Below, piece by piece: positions 1 to 8,385 of a stretch of 63,774 bases of DNA (the stretch's first letter is position 1; every line of letters starts with the position of its first letter). Under the pieces are notes generated by a model. That model saw only the letters and a program-made list of their open reading frames with translations. It had not been told where the DNA came from and did not search any database. Source of the stretch: Maribellus maritimus (GTDB lineage: Bacteria; Bacteroidota; Bacteroidia; Bacteroidales; Prolixibacteraceae); contig NZ_JAIKLE010000037.1 in the NCBI RefSeq assembly GCF_022267315.1, forward strand, positions 1 through 63,774. The letters are read 5' to 3'. The translations under genes and the position numbers were made by a program.

Positions 1-45
1 CTTAATCAGGCAAATGAAAACAAGGGTAAGCTGTTGCAGTGGTAG
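1..45 (+). CDS. C-terminal tail of an unidentified protein (partial)
   Basis: Frame 1 is open from the first base to a TAG at 43-45 and gives only 14 residues ending in GKLLQW. The gene lies outside the window on the left. Nothing in so short a tail identifies a family. It could also be a chance open frame. Confidence 0.25.
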   Translation, partial: LNQANENKGKLLQW

Positions 46-147
46 CATTTGTCGCTGTTTGAGCAGTATTGGACTTCGAAATGCTGAATAACATTCAAAA
101 TCCATCTATTATGTAGCAATATATGCCGGTATTTATTGGTCTATTTT

Positions 148-166
148 GTTGTACCTATGTTGTACC
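148..166. repeat. Short direct repeat next to tRNA-Val
   Basis: GTTGTACC occurs at 148-155 and again at 159-166, an 11-bp period. It lies just beyond the 3' side of the tRNA gene, where integrative elements often place recombinase-binding repeats. No integrase is visible in the window, so the meaning is open. Confidence 0.35.
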
Positions 167-176
167 CAAAACAAAA

Positions 177-210
177 AAACCAAGAAAATTAACATGTAAC
201 TTCTTGGTTT
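177..210 (-). terminator. Intrinsic terminator of tRNA-Val
   Basis: A 10-bp perfect inverted repeat (AAACCAAGAA at 177-186, TTCTTGGTTT at 201-210) is followed on the minus strand by a T-rich run. It lies directly downstream of the minus-strand tRNA gene. Confidence 0.7.
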
Positions 211-215
211 TTAAG

Positions 216-290
216 TGGGAACAACTGGATTCGAACCAGTGACCCCCTGCTTGTAAGGCAGGTGCTCTGAACCAGCTGAGCTATGCTCCC
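216..290 (-). tRNA. tRNA-Val (anticodon UAC)
   Basis: The minus strand folds into a complete cloverleaf: acceptor stem GGGAGCA paired with TGTTCCC and discriminator A, a D arm with AGCTGGTTCAG, an anticodon stem CCTGC/GCAGG enclosing CTTACAA with anticodon TAC, and a T arm with GGTTCGAATCC. The length is 75 bases. The CCA end is not encoded. A hairpin terminator follows at 177-210. Confidence 0.95.
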
Positions 291-390
291 AAAATATATT
301 GTCTGTTTCTCTGAACGTGCTTCCCTTTCGGAAAAGCGTTGCAAATATAAAACCTATTTTCAGTTCTGCAAAAAAAATATAAAAAAATAG

Positions 391-1686
391 CTATAAAATT
401 TCTGCAACAACAAACGTACTCCCTCCCACATAAATTAAGTCATTTACTCCAGCTGTTTTTCTTGCCTGATTAAGCGCCTCAAACACTGAAGAATAACTTT
501 CACCATTGAATCCGAATCCGGCCGCCTTCGCTTTCAATATTCTTTCATCCAACGCGCGTGGAATATTTGCCTTGGTAAAATAAAACGTTGCATTTTGGGG
601 AAGAAGTTGTAAAACTTTCTCAGGTTCTTTGTCATTTACCATTCCAAATACGATGTGCAAATTCTCAAATGGTGTTTGTTCAATTTGTTCAACAATCTGT
701 GAAATTCCATCGGCATTATGAGCTGTATCGCACACAACTTTAGGATTTGCGCCAATAATTTGCCAGCGCCCCATTAAGCCAGTCAATTGAGCAGCATCAG
801 ACAAACCGTCAAAAATATTTTCATCGGAAAGCAGCCACCCTTTTTGTTGCATCAGTTCAATCGTTTTTAAAACTGCCGGTACGTTCTCCTGCTGATACAG
901 TCCAAGCAAATCCAGTTTTAATTGTTCAAAAAACATTTCGCCGTTCTTTTCAACTTTCATCACTTGTTTTCCACTTAAATCCTGCATTGAATAAAGAATT
1001 TTATATTCCTGATCAGCAAAAAATATTTCTGAACCTGTTTGCGTTGCAATATCTATAAAAACTGGCCCTGTTTCTTTTTGTGTTTTCCCAACTACAACCG
1101 GTATACCAGGTTTTATTATTCCGCCTTTTTCTACAGCAATTTTTTCAATTGAATCTCCCAAAAGTGCAACATGGTCAAGGCCAATATTGGTTATCACACT
1201 TACTTCAGGTCTGATAATATTTGTTGAATCAAGCCGGCCACCAAGACCTACTTCCACAATCACAATATCCACCTTTCCACGTGCAAAATAGTCAAATGCC
1301 AAAGCCACCGTCAGTTCAAAAAAAGAAGGCTCAATTTTCCACAATTCATTGTTGATTCTAAAATTCTCCACCCACTGAACAATTTCATTTTCCGGAATCA
1401 TTACTCCGTTAATCCGAATTCTTTCCCGGAAATCTTTTAAGTGGGGAGAAGTATACAACCCGGTTTTATAACCGGCTTTCTGAAAAACTGCCGCCAGCAT
1501 ATGCGACACAGAACCCTTGCCATTTGTTCCGGCCACATGAATGGTTCTAAACTTTTCATGGGGATTTCTATAGTGATTATCCAACAAAATGGTATTATCC
1601 AAATTGTCCTTATATGCGGCCGGACCGGTTCGTTGGTACATCGGCAACATCGTATATAAATAATTGAGCGTTTCTGAATATTTCAA
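391..1686 (-). CDS. folC: Bifunctional folylpolyglutamate synthase/dihydrofolate synthase FolC
   Basis: Adds L-glutamate to dihydropteroate and to reduced folates, using ATP, in the cytoplasm. The Mur-ligase-type P-loop GTNGKGS lies near residues 53-59, followed by TSPHL and by a conserved VGLGGRLDSTN segment, all typical of FolC; about 431 residues is normal for the family. The frame has no good ATG at its start. The TTG at 1686 begins MKYSETLNYLY, which lines up with the usual FolC N-terminus; another TTG at 1740 would add 18 residues with no family resemblance. The gene is divergent from the PhoH-type gene and followed by tRNA-Val. The product is secure; the start is inferred. Confidence 0.93.
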   Translation of the reverse strand: MKYSETLNYLYTMLPMYQRTGPAAYKDNLDNTILLDNHYRNPHEKFRTIHVAGTNGKGSVSHMLAAVFQKAGYKTGLYTSPHLKDFRERIRINGVMIPENEIVQWVENFRINNELWKIEPSFFELTVALAFDYFARGKVDIVIVEVGLGGRLDSTNIIRPEVSVITNIGLDHVALLGDSIEKIAVEKGGIIKPGIPVVVGKTQKETGPVFIDIATQTGSEIFFADQEYKILYSMQDLSGKQVMKVEKNGEMFFEQLKLDLLGLYQQENVPAVLKTIELMQQKGWLLSDENIFDGLSDAAQLTGLMGRWQIIGANPKVVCDTAHNADGISQIVEQIEQTPFENLHIVFGMVNDKEPEKVLQLLPQNATFYFTKANIPRALDERILKAKAAGFGFNGESYSSVFEALNQARKTAGVNDLIYVGGSTFVVAEIL

Positions 1687-1790
1687 CGTTAAAATAATTT
1701 TATTAACCACTGCAAGTTTATTAAAAATAAGATTGGTCAAATATAAATCTGTCGAATTTTTCTACATTTAAAAAATTCATAATCCAAAGT

Positions 1791-3125
1791 ATGTTGAACG
1801 CAAATAGCAAGAGTAAAATTTTCATTTTAGACACAAATGTAATTTTACACGACCACACCTGCATTTACCAGTTCCAGGACAACGACATTCTACTCCCAAT
1901 AACTGTTTTAGAAGAACTGGATAAATTTAAAAGAGGCAATGATCTCATCAATTTTCAGGCCCGTGAATTTACCCGCCTGCTGGATGAAATCGTTGGAGAC
2001 GAGTTGTTTAACGGAGGGAAATCTCTGGGGAAAGGAAAGGGGAAACTACGAATTGAAACAGGGAAGCCATTTTCAGAGGAATTAAAAGCTTCTTTCCGTG
2101 AAGATATTCCCGACCACCGTATTTTGGCTATTGCCGATTATGCATCCAAAACATATCCCGACAGAAAAACAATTCTTGTGAGCAAGGATATTAACTTGCG
2201 GATGAAGGCCAAATCACTGGGAATTCAGTCGGAAGATTACAAAACCGACCAGGTTACCGATGAAAATGTTCTCGACAAAACAATAACAACATTAGAAAAT
2301 TTTGATGACCGACTGATTGACTTATTGTACGAACAAGGCTCGTTTGCTATCGAAGAAATCAAAAGTGAATTTAAGCCGGAAGCCAATGAGTGTTTTATTT
2401 TTAAAGGCAATAATTCAAGTGTTTTGGCCCGGTACGATGCAAAAGCAGACAGAATTTTCAGGGTAGAAAAGAAAACAGCATATGGAATTAAACCCAGAAA
2501 TGCCGAACAAACATTTAGTTTAAATGTATTGATGGATCCGGAAATAAAACTGATTGCTTTAACCGGAAAAGCGGGAACGGGCAAAACACTTCTTGCTTTA
2601 GCGGCAGCCATCGAAATGCACAAAAGTTTTGACCAGATCTTGCTGGCCCGGCCAATTGTTGCGTTGAGCAACCGAGATTTAGGATTTCTGCCGGGAGACG
2701 CATCCGAAAAGATAAATCCCTACATGCAGCCTCTTTTTGACAATCTCGGAGTAATAAAACATGTATTTAACCCCCGCAGTCAGGAATATCAAAAAATAGA
2801 AGAACTGCAAAAAGAAGAAAGACTGGTAATTACGCCGCTGGCTTATATTCGCGGACGAAGTCTTTCAAACTCGTATTTTATTATCGACGAAGCACAAAAC
2901 CTGACTCCACACGAAATAAAAACCATTATTACACGTGCGGGAGAAGGAACAAAAATGATATTTACCGGCGATTTACAACAAATCGACTCGCCTTACCTCG
3001 ATATGAAATCAAACGGCCTGGCATATATGACCGACCGGTTAAAGAATCAGGATATATTTGCTCATATAAACCTTTTAAAAGGCGAGCGCAGTTATCTGGC
3101 AGAATTGGCAAGCAACTTATTGTAA
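1791..3125 (+). CDS. PIN-domain/PhoH-family ATPase (YlaK type)
   Basis: A 444-residue protein with an N-terminal PIN nuclease fold (FILDTNVIL with Asp14, and further acidic residues along the first ~130 residues) joined to a C-terminal PhoH ATPase. Walker A GKAGTGKT lies near residue 260 and Walker B IIDEAQN near 365. Proteins of this PhoH2/YlaK architecture are thought to couple RNA unwinding to RNA cleavage; no substrate is known for this one. It starts at an ATG with no clear Shine-Dalgarno site. It is divergent from folC and is followed by mtaB, which has its own promoter. Confidence 0.9.
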   Translation: MLNANSKSKIFILDTNVILHDHTCIYQFQDNDILLPITVLEELDKFKRGNDLINFQAREFTRLLDEIVGDELFNGGKSLGKGKGKLRIETGKPFSEELKASFREDIPDHRILAIADYASKTYPDRKTILVSKDINLRMKAKSLGIQSEDYKTDQVTDENVLDKTITTLENFDDRLIDLLYEQGSFAIEEIKSEFKPEANECFIFKGNNSSVLARYDAKADRIFRVEKKTAYGIKPRNAEQTFSLNVLMDPEIKLIALTGKAGTGKTLLALAAAIEMHKSFDQILLARPIVALSNRDLGFLPGDASEKINPYMQPLFDNLGVIKHVFNPRSQEYQKIEELQKEERLVITPLAYIRGRSLSNSYFIIDEAQNLTPHEIKTIITRAGEGTKMIFTGDLQQIDSPYLDMKSNGLAYMTDRLKNQDIFAHINLLKGERSYLAELASNLL

Positions 3126-3129
3126 CCGC

Positions 3130-3159
3130 TTTGCTGTACCCAGCTTTTTTCTACCTTTG
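3130..3159 (+). promoter_or_regulatory. Bacteroidota-type promoter for mtaB
   Basis: TTTG at 3130-3133, an 18-bp spacer, and TACCTTTG at 3152-3159 match the phylum's -33 TTTG and -7 TAnnTTTG elements. The site ends 32 bases before the mtaB ATG. Confidence 0.65.
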
Positions 3160-3191
3160 CACTTTATTTAGAATGATTCAATTTTAAAGAG

Positions 3192-4496
3192 ATGGATTAC
3201 AAGGGGAAGAAAGCTGCTTTTTATACACTCGGCTGCAAACTAAATTTTTCTGAAACCTCAACAATTGCTGGAGGTTTTCAGGAAGTTGGTTTTGATCGTG
3301 TTGATTTCAAAGAAAAAGCAGATGTGTATGTAATTAACACTTGTTCGGTTACAAATCAGGGAGACAAAGAAAGTCGCAACATAATCCGCAGGGCAATCAA
3401 AAAAAATCCGGATGCCATGGTAATTGTTGTGGGTTGCTACGCACAACTAAAACCGGAAGAAATCGGTCATATTGAAGGCGTGGATTTGGTGTTGGGAACA
3501 CAGGAAAAATTTCACGTTCCGGCCTATTTGGGAAATCTTAAGAAAAAAGAGAAAACTGAAATCCAGACCACTCGTTTGGCCAATATAAAAAGCTATCATA
3601 AAGCATTTTCATGGGGTGACCGTACCCGTAGTTTTTTAAAAATCCAGGATGGCTGTGATTATTATTGTTCATTCTGCACCATTCCCTATGCCCGTGGACG
3701 CAGCCGTAACGACACCATTGAAAACACAGTTAGAGAAGCCCAAAAATCAGTAGCCAAAGGATTTAACGAAATTATTCTAACCGGTATAAATATTGGCGAT
3801 TTTGGCAAGTCAAGCGGAGAAAATTTCCTTGACCTGTTAAAAGCACTGGAAAAAGTAGAAGGTTTGGAACGCTTGCGATTGGGGTCCATTGAGCCCAATC
3901 TTTTAAAAGATGAAATTATCGAACTGGTGGCACAATCAAATATAATTATGCCACATTTTCATATTCCTTTGCAAGCGGGTTCCGATGAAGTTTTGTCGTT
4001 AATGAAACGAAAATATTCGACAGAATTGTTTGCTCGCCGGATTCATAAAATACGTAAAATTGTGCCTCATGCATTTATTGGTGTTGATGTAATTTCGGGC
4101 ACAAACGGTGAAACGGAGGAATTGTTTCAGGAATCCTATGATTTTATCAACGGTCTCGAAATTTCGCAATTACATGCTTTTACTTATTCCGAACGGAGCG
4201 GTACACAGGCATTAAAAATTCCGTGGGTAGTAGAAGTGGAAGACCGGAAACGCAGAACGCAAATGTACATTAATCTTTCCGAGAAAAAACTACGGGCGTT
4301 TTATGAAAAACATTTAGATTCAGAACAAACCGTTCTTTTCGAGTCGCAAAAAAACGGTGAAAACATGTCGGGCTTTACCGAAAATTACATAAAAGTGGAA
4401 ACCGCATATCACGACGAATTTGTAAACAAACTCAAAAAAGTAAAATTAAAATCAATTCTTCCCAACGGTCATGTTGCTGTTGAAATAACGAAGTAA
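3192..4496 (+). CDS. mtaB: tRNA (t6A37) methylthiotransferase MtaB
   Basis: Radical SAM enzyme that methylthiolates N6-threonylcarbamoyladenosine-37 of tRNA to ms2t6A. The N-terminal UPF0004 domain carries its cluster cysteines in YTLGCKLN (Cys15), INTCSV and VVGCYAQ; the radical SAM triad is C155-x3-C159-x2-C162. The TLGCKLN opening separates MtaB from MiaB and RimO; a RimO paralogue lies at 48956-50254. Length 434 is typical. A TRAM domain follows at the C-terminus. Confidence 0.93.
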   Translation: MDYKGKKAAFYTLGCKLNFSETSTIAGGFQEVGFDRVDFKEKADVYVINTCSVTNQGDKESRNIIRRAIKKNPDAMVIVVGCYAQLKPEEIGHIEGVDLVLGTQEKFHVPAYLGNLKKKEKTEIQTTRLANIKSYHKAFSWGDRTRSFLKIQDGCDYYCSFCTIPYARGRSRNDTIENTVREAQKSVAKGFNEIILTGINIGDFGKSSGENFLDLLKALEKVEGLERLRLGSIEPNLLKDEIIELVAQSNIIMPHFHIPLQAGSDEVLSLMKRKYSTELFARRIHKIRKIVPHAFIGVDVISGTNGETEELFQESYDFINGLEISQLHAFTYSERSGTQALKIPWVVEVEDRKRRTQMYINLSEKKLRAFYEKHLDSEQTVLFESQKNGENMSGFTENYIKVETAYHDEFVNKLKKVKLKSILPNGHVAVEITK

Positions 4497-4511
4497 TTTT
4501 AATTAATTTTG
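4480..4511 (+). promoter_or_regulatory. Candidate promoter for the suhB-like gene
   Basis: TTG at 4480-4482, 21 bp, then TAATTTTG at 4504-4511. The site overlaps the end of mtaB and leaves a very short leader before the ATG at 4529. Confidence 0.5.
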
Positions 4512-4528
4512 CCTCAAACCAAAAAGAT

Positions 4529-5326
4529 ATGGATTATAAAGAGCTTTGCTTTCAGGTTCAGGAAATTGCAAAAACAGCAGGTACATTTATTCGCAATGAA
4601 CGCGAAAAAATCTCATCTGATGATGTAGAATTAAAAAGTGTAGCCAGTCTGGTTACCTACGTGGATAAAAATGCAGAAAAACAAATCGTTGAAGCGCTGC
4701 GCCAGTTGATTCCTGACGCTGGTTTTGTGGCAGAAGAAGGCACTGCTGACGCATCCAATGAAAAATATAAATGGTTCGTTGATCCACTGGATGGAACAAC
4801 AAACTATATCCACGGAGTCCCGTCCTACTCTGTAAGTATCGGACTTTCTGAAAACAACAAAATGGTTTTGGGAGTGGTTTTTGATATTGCCCACAATGAA
4901 CTTTTTTACGCCTGGGAAGGAAGTCCGGCTTATTGTAACGAAAAAGAAATAAAAGTAGCTACAGCAAAAAAATCGGAAGATACTTTAATTGCAACAGGGT
5001 TCCCGTATTATGATTTCGAAAAAACAGAATTGTATATCGAAGCCTTAAAAGAGCTGATGAAAAACACACGTGGCATAAGGCGTTTAGGTTCAGCGGCTGT
5101 AGATCTTTGTTATGTGGCTGCCGGACGGTTCGATGCTTTTTATGAACATGCACTGCATGCCTGGGATGTGGCTGCCGGTGTTTTTATTTTACAACAGGCC
5201 GGCGGAAAAATCACCGATTTTAACGGAGGGGATAATTGGCTTTTTGGAGGGGAAATCATCGCAGCCAGCAACAACTACTTCTCTGAATTTTTCAAAATTA
5301 TCAACAAATTTCTGGGCAAAAAATAA
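4529..5326 (+). CDS. suhB: Inositol monophosphatase family protein (SuhB-like)
   Basis: A 265-residue Mg2+-dependent phosphatase of the IMPase/CysQ superfamily. The metal-binding motifs are all present: AEEGT near residue 71, DPLDGTTN at 85-92 and HAWDVAAG near 212. The order and length fit myo-inositol-1-phosphatase/SuhB better than FBPase or CysQ. Substrate cannot be decided from sequence. The C-terminus ends in a basic patch. Confidence 0.88.
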   Translation: MDYKELCFQVQEIAKTAGTFIRNEREKISSDDVELKSVASLVTYVDKNAEKQIVEALRQLIPDAGFVAEEGTADASNEKYKWFVDPLDGTTNYIHGVPSYSVSIGLSENNKMVLGVVFDIAHNELFYAWEGSPAYCNEKEIKVATAKKSEDTLIATGFPYYDFEKTELYIEALKELMKNTRGIRRLGSAAVDLCYVAAGRFDAFYEHALHAWDVAAGVFILQQAGGKITDFNGGDNWLFGGEIIAASNNYFSEFFKIINKFLGKK

Positions 5327-5481
5327 CTTTTTGGCAGTGTTCCTTTTCCAGCCTTTACAGAACAGAGATTTATATTTTGTGTTACAAAGTAAATCGTTTG
5401 AAACAGTTGGTTTAAAACGGTAAAATCGAACCAATTTTACATAGATTTTGTAAATTGCAACCATCAACAATAAATCAAACA

Positions 5482-5958
5482 ATGGCCGAAAAAGAAATTG
5501 CCCTTTTAAAAGAACAAATCACCCGGCTCGATGAAAAAAATTTCGACCTGGAAGCCTGGAAAAATCATACACTGATTTTTTTGGAACGTATTTTTGGCAA
5601 AGACAGTTCCAAAATAAAAATGATTAAGGATTTACATTACGATTACTCAAGCTGGAGTTTACGCGATACGGCTGCCGCAGGAAAAACAAAAGACAAAGAC
5701 CCGGTGCGTATGCAGGCCGACGAAATTTTAAGGGCAACCGTGGCGGAGCTGGAAAGCCTGGGATTACCTGAAAACAAAAAAGAACAGGAAAAAGTATGGG
5801 AACTGCTCCAGGATGAACTGACAGGGAAACAGGTGAAAGAAATTGAAGCGTTGCAAAAATCGGAAGATCCGGAAAAAACAGAAAAAATTGCCATTATTCT
5901 TGAAAAATTGGAAAAGGAGAACCTCGCGTTAACCGTTGCGAAACTCCTTACTACTTAA
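5482..5958 (+). CDS. Hypothetical protein, charged helical
   Basis: A 158-residue acidic and lysine-rich protein with long predicted helices and no signal peptide or membrane segment. I do not recognise the family. The frame opens upstream at a TTG (5455), but the ATG at 5482 (MAEKEIALL) starts the helical part and is the better start. It ends 9 bases before the GT2 gene, so the two are probably co-transcribed. Confidence 0.75.
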   Translation: MAEKEIALLKEQITRLDEKNFDLEAWKNHTLIFLERIFGKDSSKIKMIKDLHYDYSSWSLRDTAAAGKTKDKDPVRMQADEILRATVAELESLGLPENKKEQEKVWELLQDELTGKQVKEIEALQKSEDPEKTEKIAIILEKLEKENLALTVAKLLTT

Positions 5959-5967
5959 AATTTACAA

Positions 5968-7047
5968 ATGACTCAGATAAAAAAAGTTGCCATCGTAATT
6001 TTAAATTGGAACGGTGCTACTCTTTTTGAAAAATTTCTTCCTTCCGTAATCAAAAATTCAACCGATGAAAATGTGAAATTGTATGTGGCTGACAATTGCT
6101 CCACCGACAATTCAATTGAACTTTTAAAGACTAAATTCCCATCTGTAAAAATCATTCAGTTAATTGAAAATTACGGCTTTGCCAGGGGATACAATTTGGC
6201 GCTGCAACAAATTAAGGCCGATGTTTTTATTTTGTTGAATTCTGATGTAGAAGTTACTCCCAACTGGATAAGTAAATGTATCGAGTTATTTGAAAAAAAT
6301 CCTAAAATTGCTGCAATCCAGCCTAAAATATTGAGTTTTGAAAAACCGCACTTATTTGAATATGCCGGAGCAGGAGGTGGCTTTATCGACAAATACGGAT
6401 ATCCTTTTTGCCGGGGACGCATCCTCAACCAAATGGAAGCAGATCTTGGACAATATGACAGAGCTACTCCCATTTTTTGGGCCAGCGGTGCGTGTATGTT
6501 TATGAAAGCTGAAGCATTCGAAAAAGCAGGTGGTTTGGACGCTGATTTTTGGGCACATATGGAAGAAATCGACTTGTGCTGGCGACTCAAAAATTTAGGT
6601 TACGAAGTATGGTACCAGCCCGAAAGTGTGGTTTTTCATCTGGGGGGGGGAACACTTTCTTATGGAAGCCCCAAAAAAATATACCTGAACTTCAGAAACA
6701 ATCTTTGGATGATGTTTAAAAACCTACCGAAATACAAATTCAAACGAATATTCCTTTCGCGTATGGTTTTGGACGGAATAGCGGCAATCAAATTTATTGC
6801 AGGGTTTAATTTCCGTGAATTCTGGGCAGTGTTTAAAGCGCATGTCGCTTTTTACAAAGAACTTCCAAAACTGATCAAGAAGCGAAAAATGGTTCAGCTG
6901 CAAATGATTGTAAAAGACCACAATGAAGTTTATGACAAAAGCATCATGTGGAATTTTTTTATTCAAAGGAAAAGAAAGTTCTCAGAATTAAATTTTGAAT
7001 CTCAACTCGGACAAAACAATAATAAAACAAAAGTCAGACATATTTAG
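5968..7047 (+). CDS. Family 2 glycosyltransferase (rhamnosyltransferase-like)
   Basis: A 359-residue GT-A fold transferase. VILNWNG at the N-terminus, ADNCSTDNS, NSDVEV (the metal-binding D-x-D-like site near residue 90) and a WAHMEEIDLCWR motif near 190 are typical of WcaA/WbbL-type GT2 enzymes that act on cell-envelope glycans or O-antigen. No membrane segment is evident. The codons for the HLGGG motif contain an uninterrupted run of nine G (6642-6650), unusual in this AT-rich sequence and a possible slippage site. The acceptor sugar is not predictable. Confidence 0.87.
   Translation: MTQIKKVAIVILNWNGATLFEKFLPSVIKNSTDENVKLYVADNCSTDNSIELLKTKFPSVKIIQLIENYGFARGYNLALQQIKADVFILLNSDVEVTPNWISKCIELFEKNPKIAAIQPKILSFEKPHLFEYAGAGGGFIDKYGYPFCRGRILNQMEADLGQYDRATPIFWASGACMFMKAEAFEKAGGLDADFWAHMEEIDLCWRLKNLGYEVWYQPESVVFHLGGGTLSYGSPKKIYLNFRNNLWMMFKNLPKYKFKRIFLSRMVLDGIAAIKFIAGFNFREFWAVFKAHVAFYKELPKLIKKRKMVQLQMIVKDHNEVYDKSIMWNFFIQRKRKFSELNFESQLGQNNNKTKVRHI
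6642..6650 (+). repeat. G9 homopolymer inside the GT2 coding sequence
   Basis: Nine consecutive G encode part of the conserved HLGGG stretch near residue 226. The frame is currently intact. A change of one base would truncate the enzyme. Confidence 0.9.
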
Positions 7048-7050
7048 ACG

Positions 7051-7467
7051 ATGAACAAACTCGTATACGAAGAAAAAGTTTACACCTATCACATTGATAT
7101 TGTTGGCCATGTAAACAACATCATTTACATACAATGGTTAGAAAACGGAAGAGTAAAATTACTGGAAGCCATGGGAATTCCTGTAACCGACCTGACAAGA
7201 ACCGAAGGAATTGTTCCTATTTTAACTGAAACGAACATTTTATATAAAAAACCGTTTTTTATACACAACTCGGTTCATATAGAAACATGGGTATCAAAGC
7301 TAAACAATGCGTCGGCAATTCTGGAGTTTCGGTTTTACAACGAGAAAGATGAACTTTGCGCGTCGGCCTGGCAAAAGGGACTATTCATCAATATGGCGAC
7401 AATGAAACCTGCTCGTTTAAGCGATAAACACCGGGAGGCTTTTGAAAAATATCTGGTGAATGAATAA
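7051..7467 (+). CDS. Acyl-CoA thioesterase, 4HBT hotdog family
   Basis: A 138-residue single hotdog domain. The motif DIVGHVNN near residues 17-24 carries the catalytic Asp of the 4-hydroxybenzoyl-CoA thioesterase/YbgC group. It probably hydrolyses acyl-CoA or acyl-ACP in the cytoplasm; the chain is unknown. It starts 3 bases after the GT2 stop and its last 8 bases overlap the ion-channel gene, so this is one operon. Confidence 0.85.
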   Translation: MNKLVYEEKVYTYHIDIVGHVNNIIYIQWLENGRVKLLEAMGIPVTDLTRTEGIVPILTETNILYKKPFFIHNSVHIETWVSKLNNASAILEFRFYNEKDELCASAWQKGLFINMATMKPARLSDKHREAFEKYLVNE

Positions 7468-8194
7468 AATACATTGGAAAGAAAAACTTCGAATTATTAT
7501 TGAAGATAACCAAACTCCCGAAGGGAGATGGTTTGATCTTTCCATTCAGGCACTTATCATTCTCTCGCTCATTTCCTTTTCACTGGAAACGCTGCCCGGA
7601 CAGGAAGCCGAATTTTATCGTTTCTTGCGCATTTTTGAAATTACCTCTGTTATTATTTTCACCATTGAATATTTGCTTCGGTTATTTGTTTCAGACAAGA
7701 AGCTTAAATTCATTTTTAGTTTTTACGGAGTTGTAGACTTAATGGCGATTTTACCTTTTTATCTTACTTTTGGTGTTGATTTAAGGTCGATTCGAATATT
7801 GCGTCTGTTTCGTTTATTCCGCGTTTTTAAAATTTTACGTTACAGTAAAGCAATTCAACACATGGCCCGGGCCTTTATTTCAATAAAAGAAGAATTGGTT
7901 CTGTTTATGATTCTCTCGTCTTTTCTTCTTTTTCTGTCATCTGTAGGAATTTATTATTTTGAAAACCCGGTACAACCTGAGGTATTCGCGTCCATATTTC
8001 ACAGTTTGTGGTGGGCTGTAGCAACACTGACAACAGTCGGCTACGGTGACATCTATCCGGTTACTGTTGGTGGAAAAATCTTTACTTCAGTAATGCTTTT
8101 TATAGGCTTGGGAATTGTGGCTGTACCAACCGGTTTGATTGCATCTGCACTTACCAAAACCCGCGACGAGAAAAATCAAAAAAAACAGGAATAA
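7460..8194 (+). CDS. Voltage-gated-type potassium channel
   Basis: A 244-residue inner-membrane protein with six hydrophobic segments. Segment S4 carries repeated arginines (RSIRILRLFRLFRVF), and the selectivity filter TTVGYGD lies near residue 193, followed by the pore-lining helix. This is the Kv fold in compact form, as in KvAP or Kch without RCK domain; the tail is a short lysine-rich peptide. Its start overlaps the thioesterase gene. Confidence 0.9.
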   Translation: MNKIHWKEKLRIIIEDNQTPEGRWFDLSIQALIILSLISFSLETLPGQEAEFYRFLRIFEITSVIIFTIEYLLRLFVSDKKLKFIFSFYGVVDLMAILPFYLTFGVDLRSIRILRLFRLFRVFKILRYSKAIQHMARAFISIKEELVLFMILSSFLLFLSSVGIYYFENPVQPEVFASIFHSLWWAVATLTTVGYGDIYPVTVGGKIFTSVMLFIGLGIVAVPTGLIASALTKTRDEKNQKKQE

Positions 8195-8204
8195 GTCTTC
8201 TTCT

Positions 8205-8236
8205 TTTGCGGAATTCAAAAAAGCTTTTTAATTTTG
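8205..8236 (+). promoter_or_regulatory. Promoter of the TPP riboswitch transcript
   Basis: TTTG at 8205-8208, a 20-bp spacer and TAATTTTG at 8229-8236 make a near-ideal Bacteroidota promoter. Transcription would begin a few bases before the riboswitch P1 stem at 8251. Confidence 0.75.
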
Positions 8237-8250
8237 ACCCGATATTTATG

Positions 8251-8355
8251 CAATGGGGTGCCTAAAAATATTTAGGGCTGAGATCATACCCACAGAACCT
8301 GATCCGGTTAGTACCGGCGGAGGGAGGGCAAAAAGGGATTCGTCCCGCTCCATTG
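8251..8355 (+). promoter_or_regulatory. TPP (thiamin pyrophosphate) riboswitch, THI element
   Basis: The core strings of the THI box are present: GGGGTGCC, GGGCTGAGAT with CATACCC, GAACCTGATCCGGTTAGTACCGGCG and AGGGA. CAATGG (8251-8256) pairs with CCATTG (8350-8355) as P1. An extra GGGA-TTCG-TCCC hairpin (8335-8346) sits within the element. A 7-bp stem, TTGGTTA (8353-8359) with TAACCAA (8366-8372), shares three bases with the 3' strand of P1, so the two cannot fully form together. This may be the switching part (inference). Confidence 0.95.
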
Positions 8356-8385
8356 GTTAGTTTTTTAACCAAATTAAGTTTTAAC

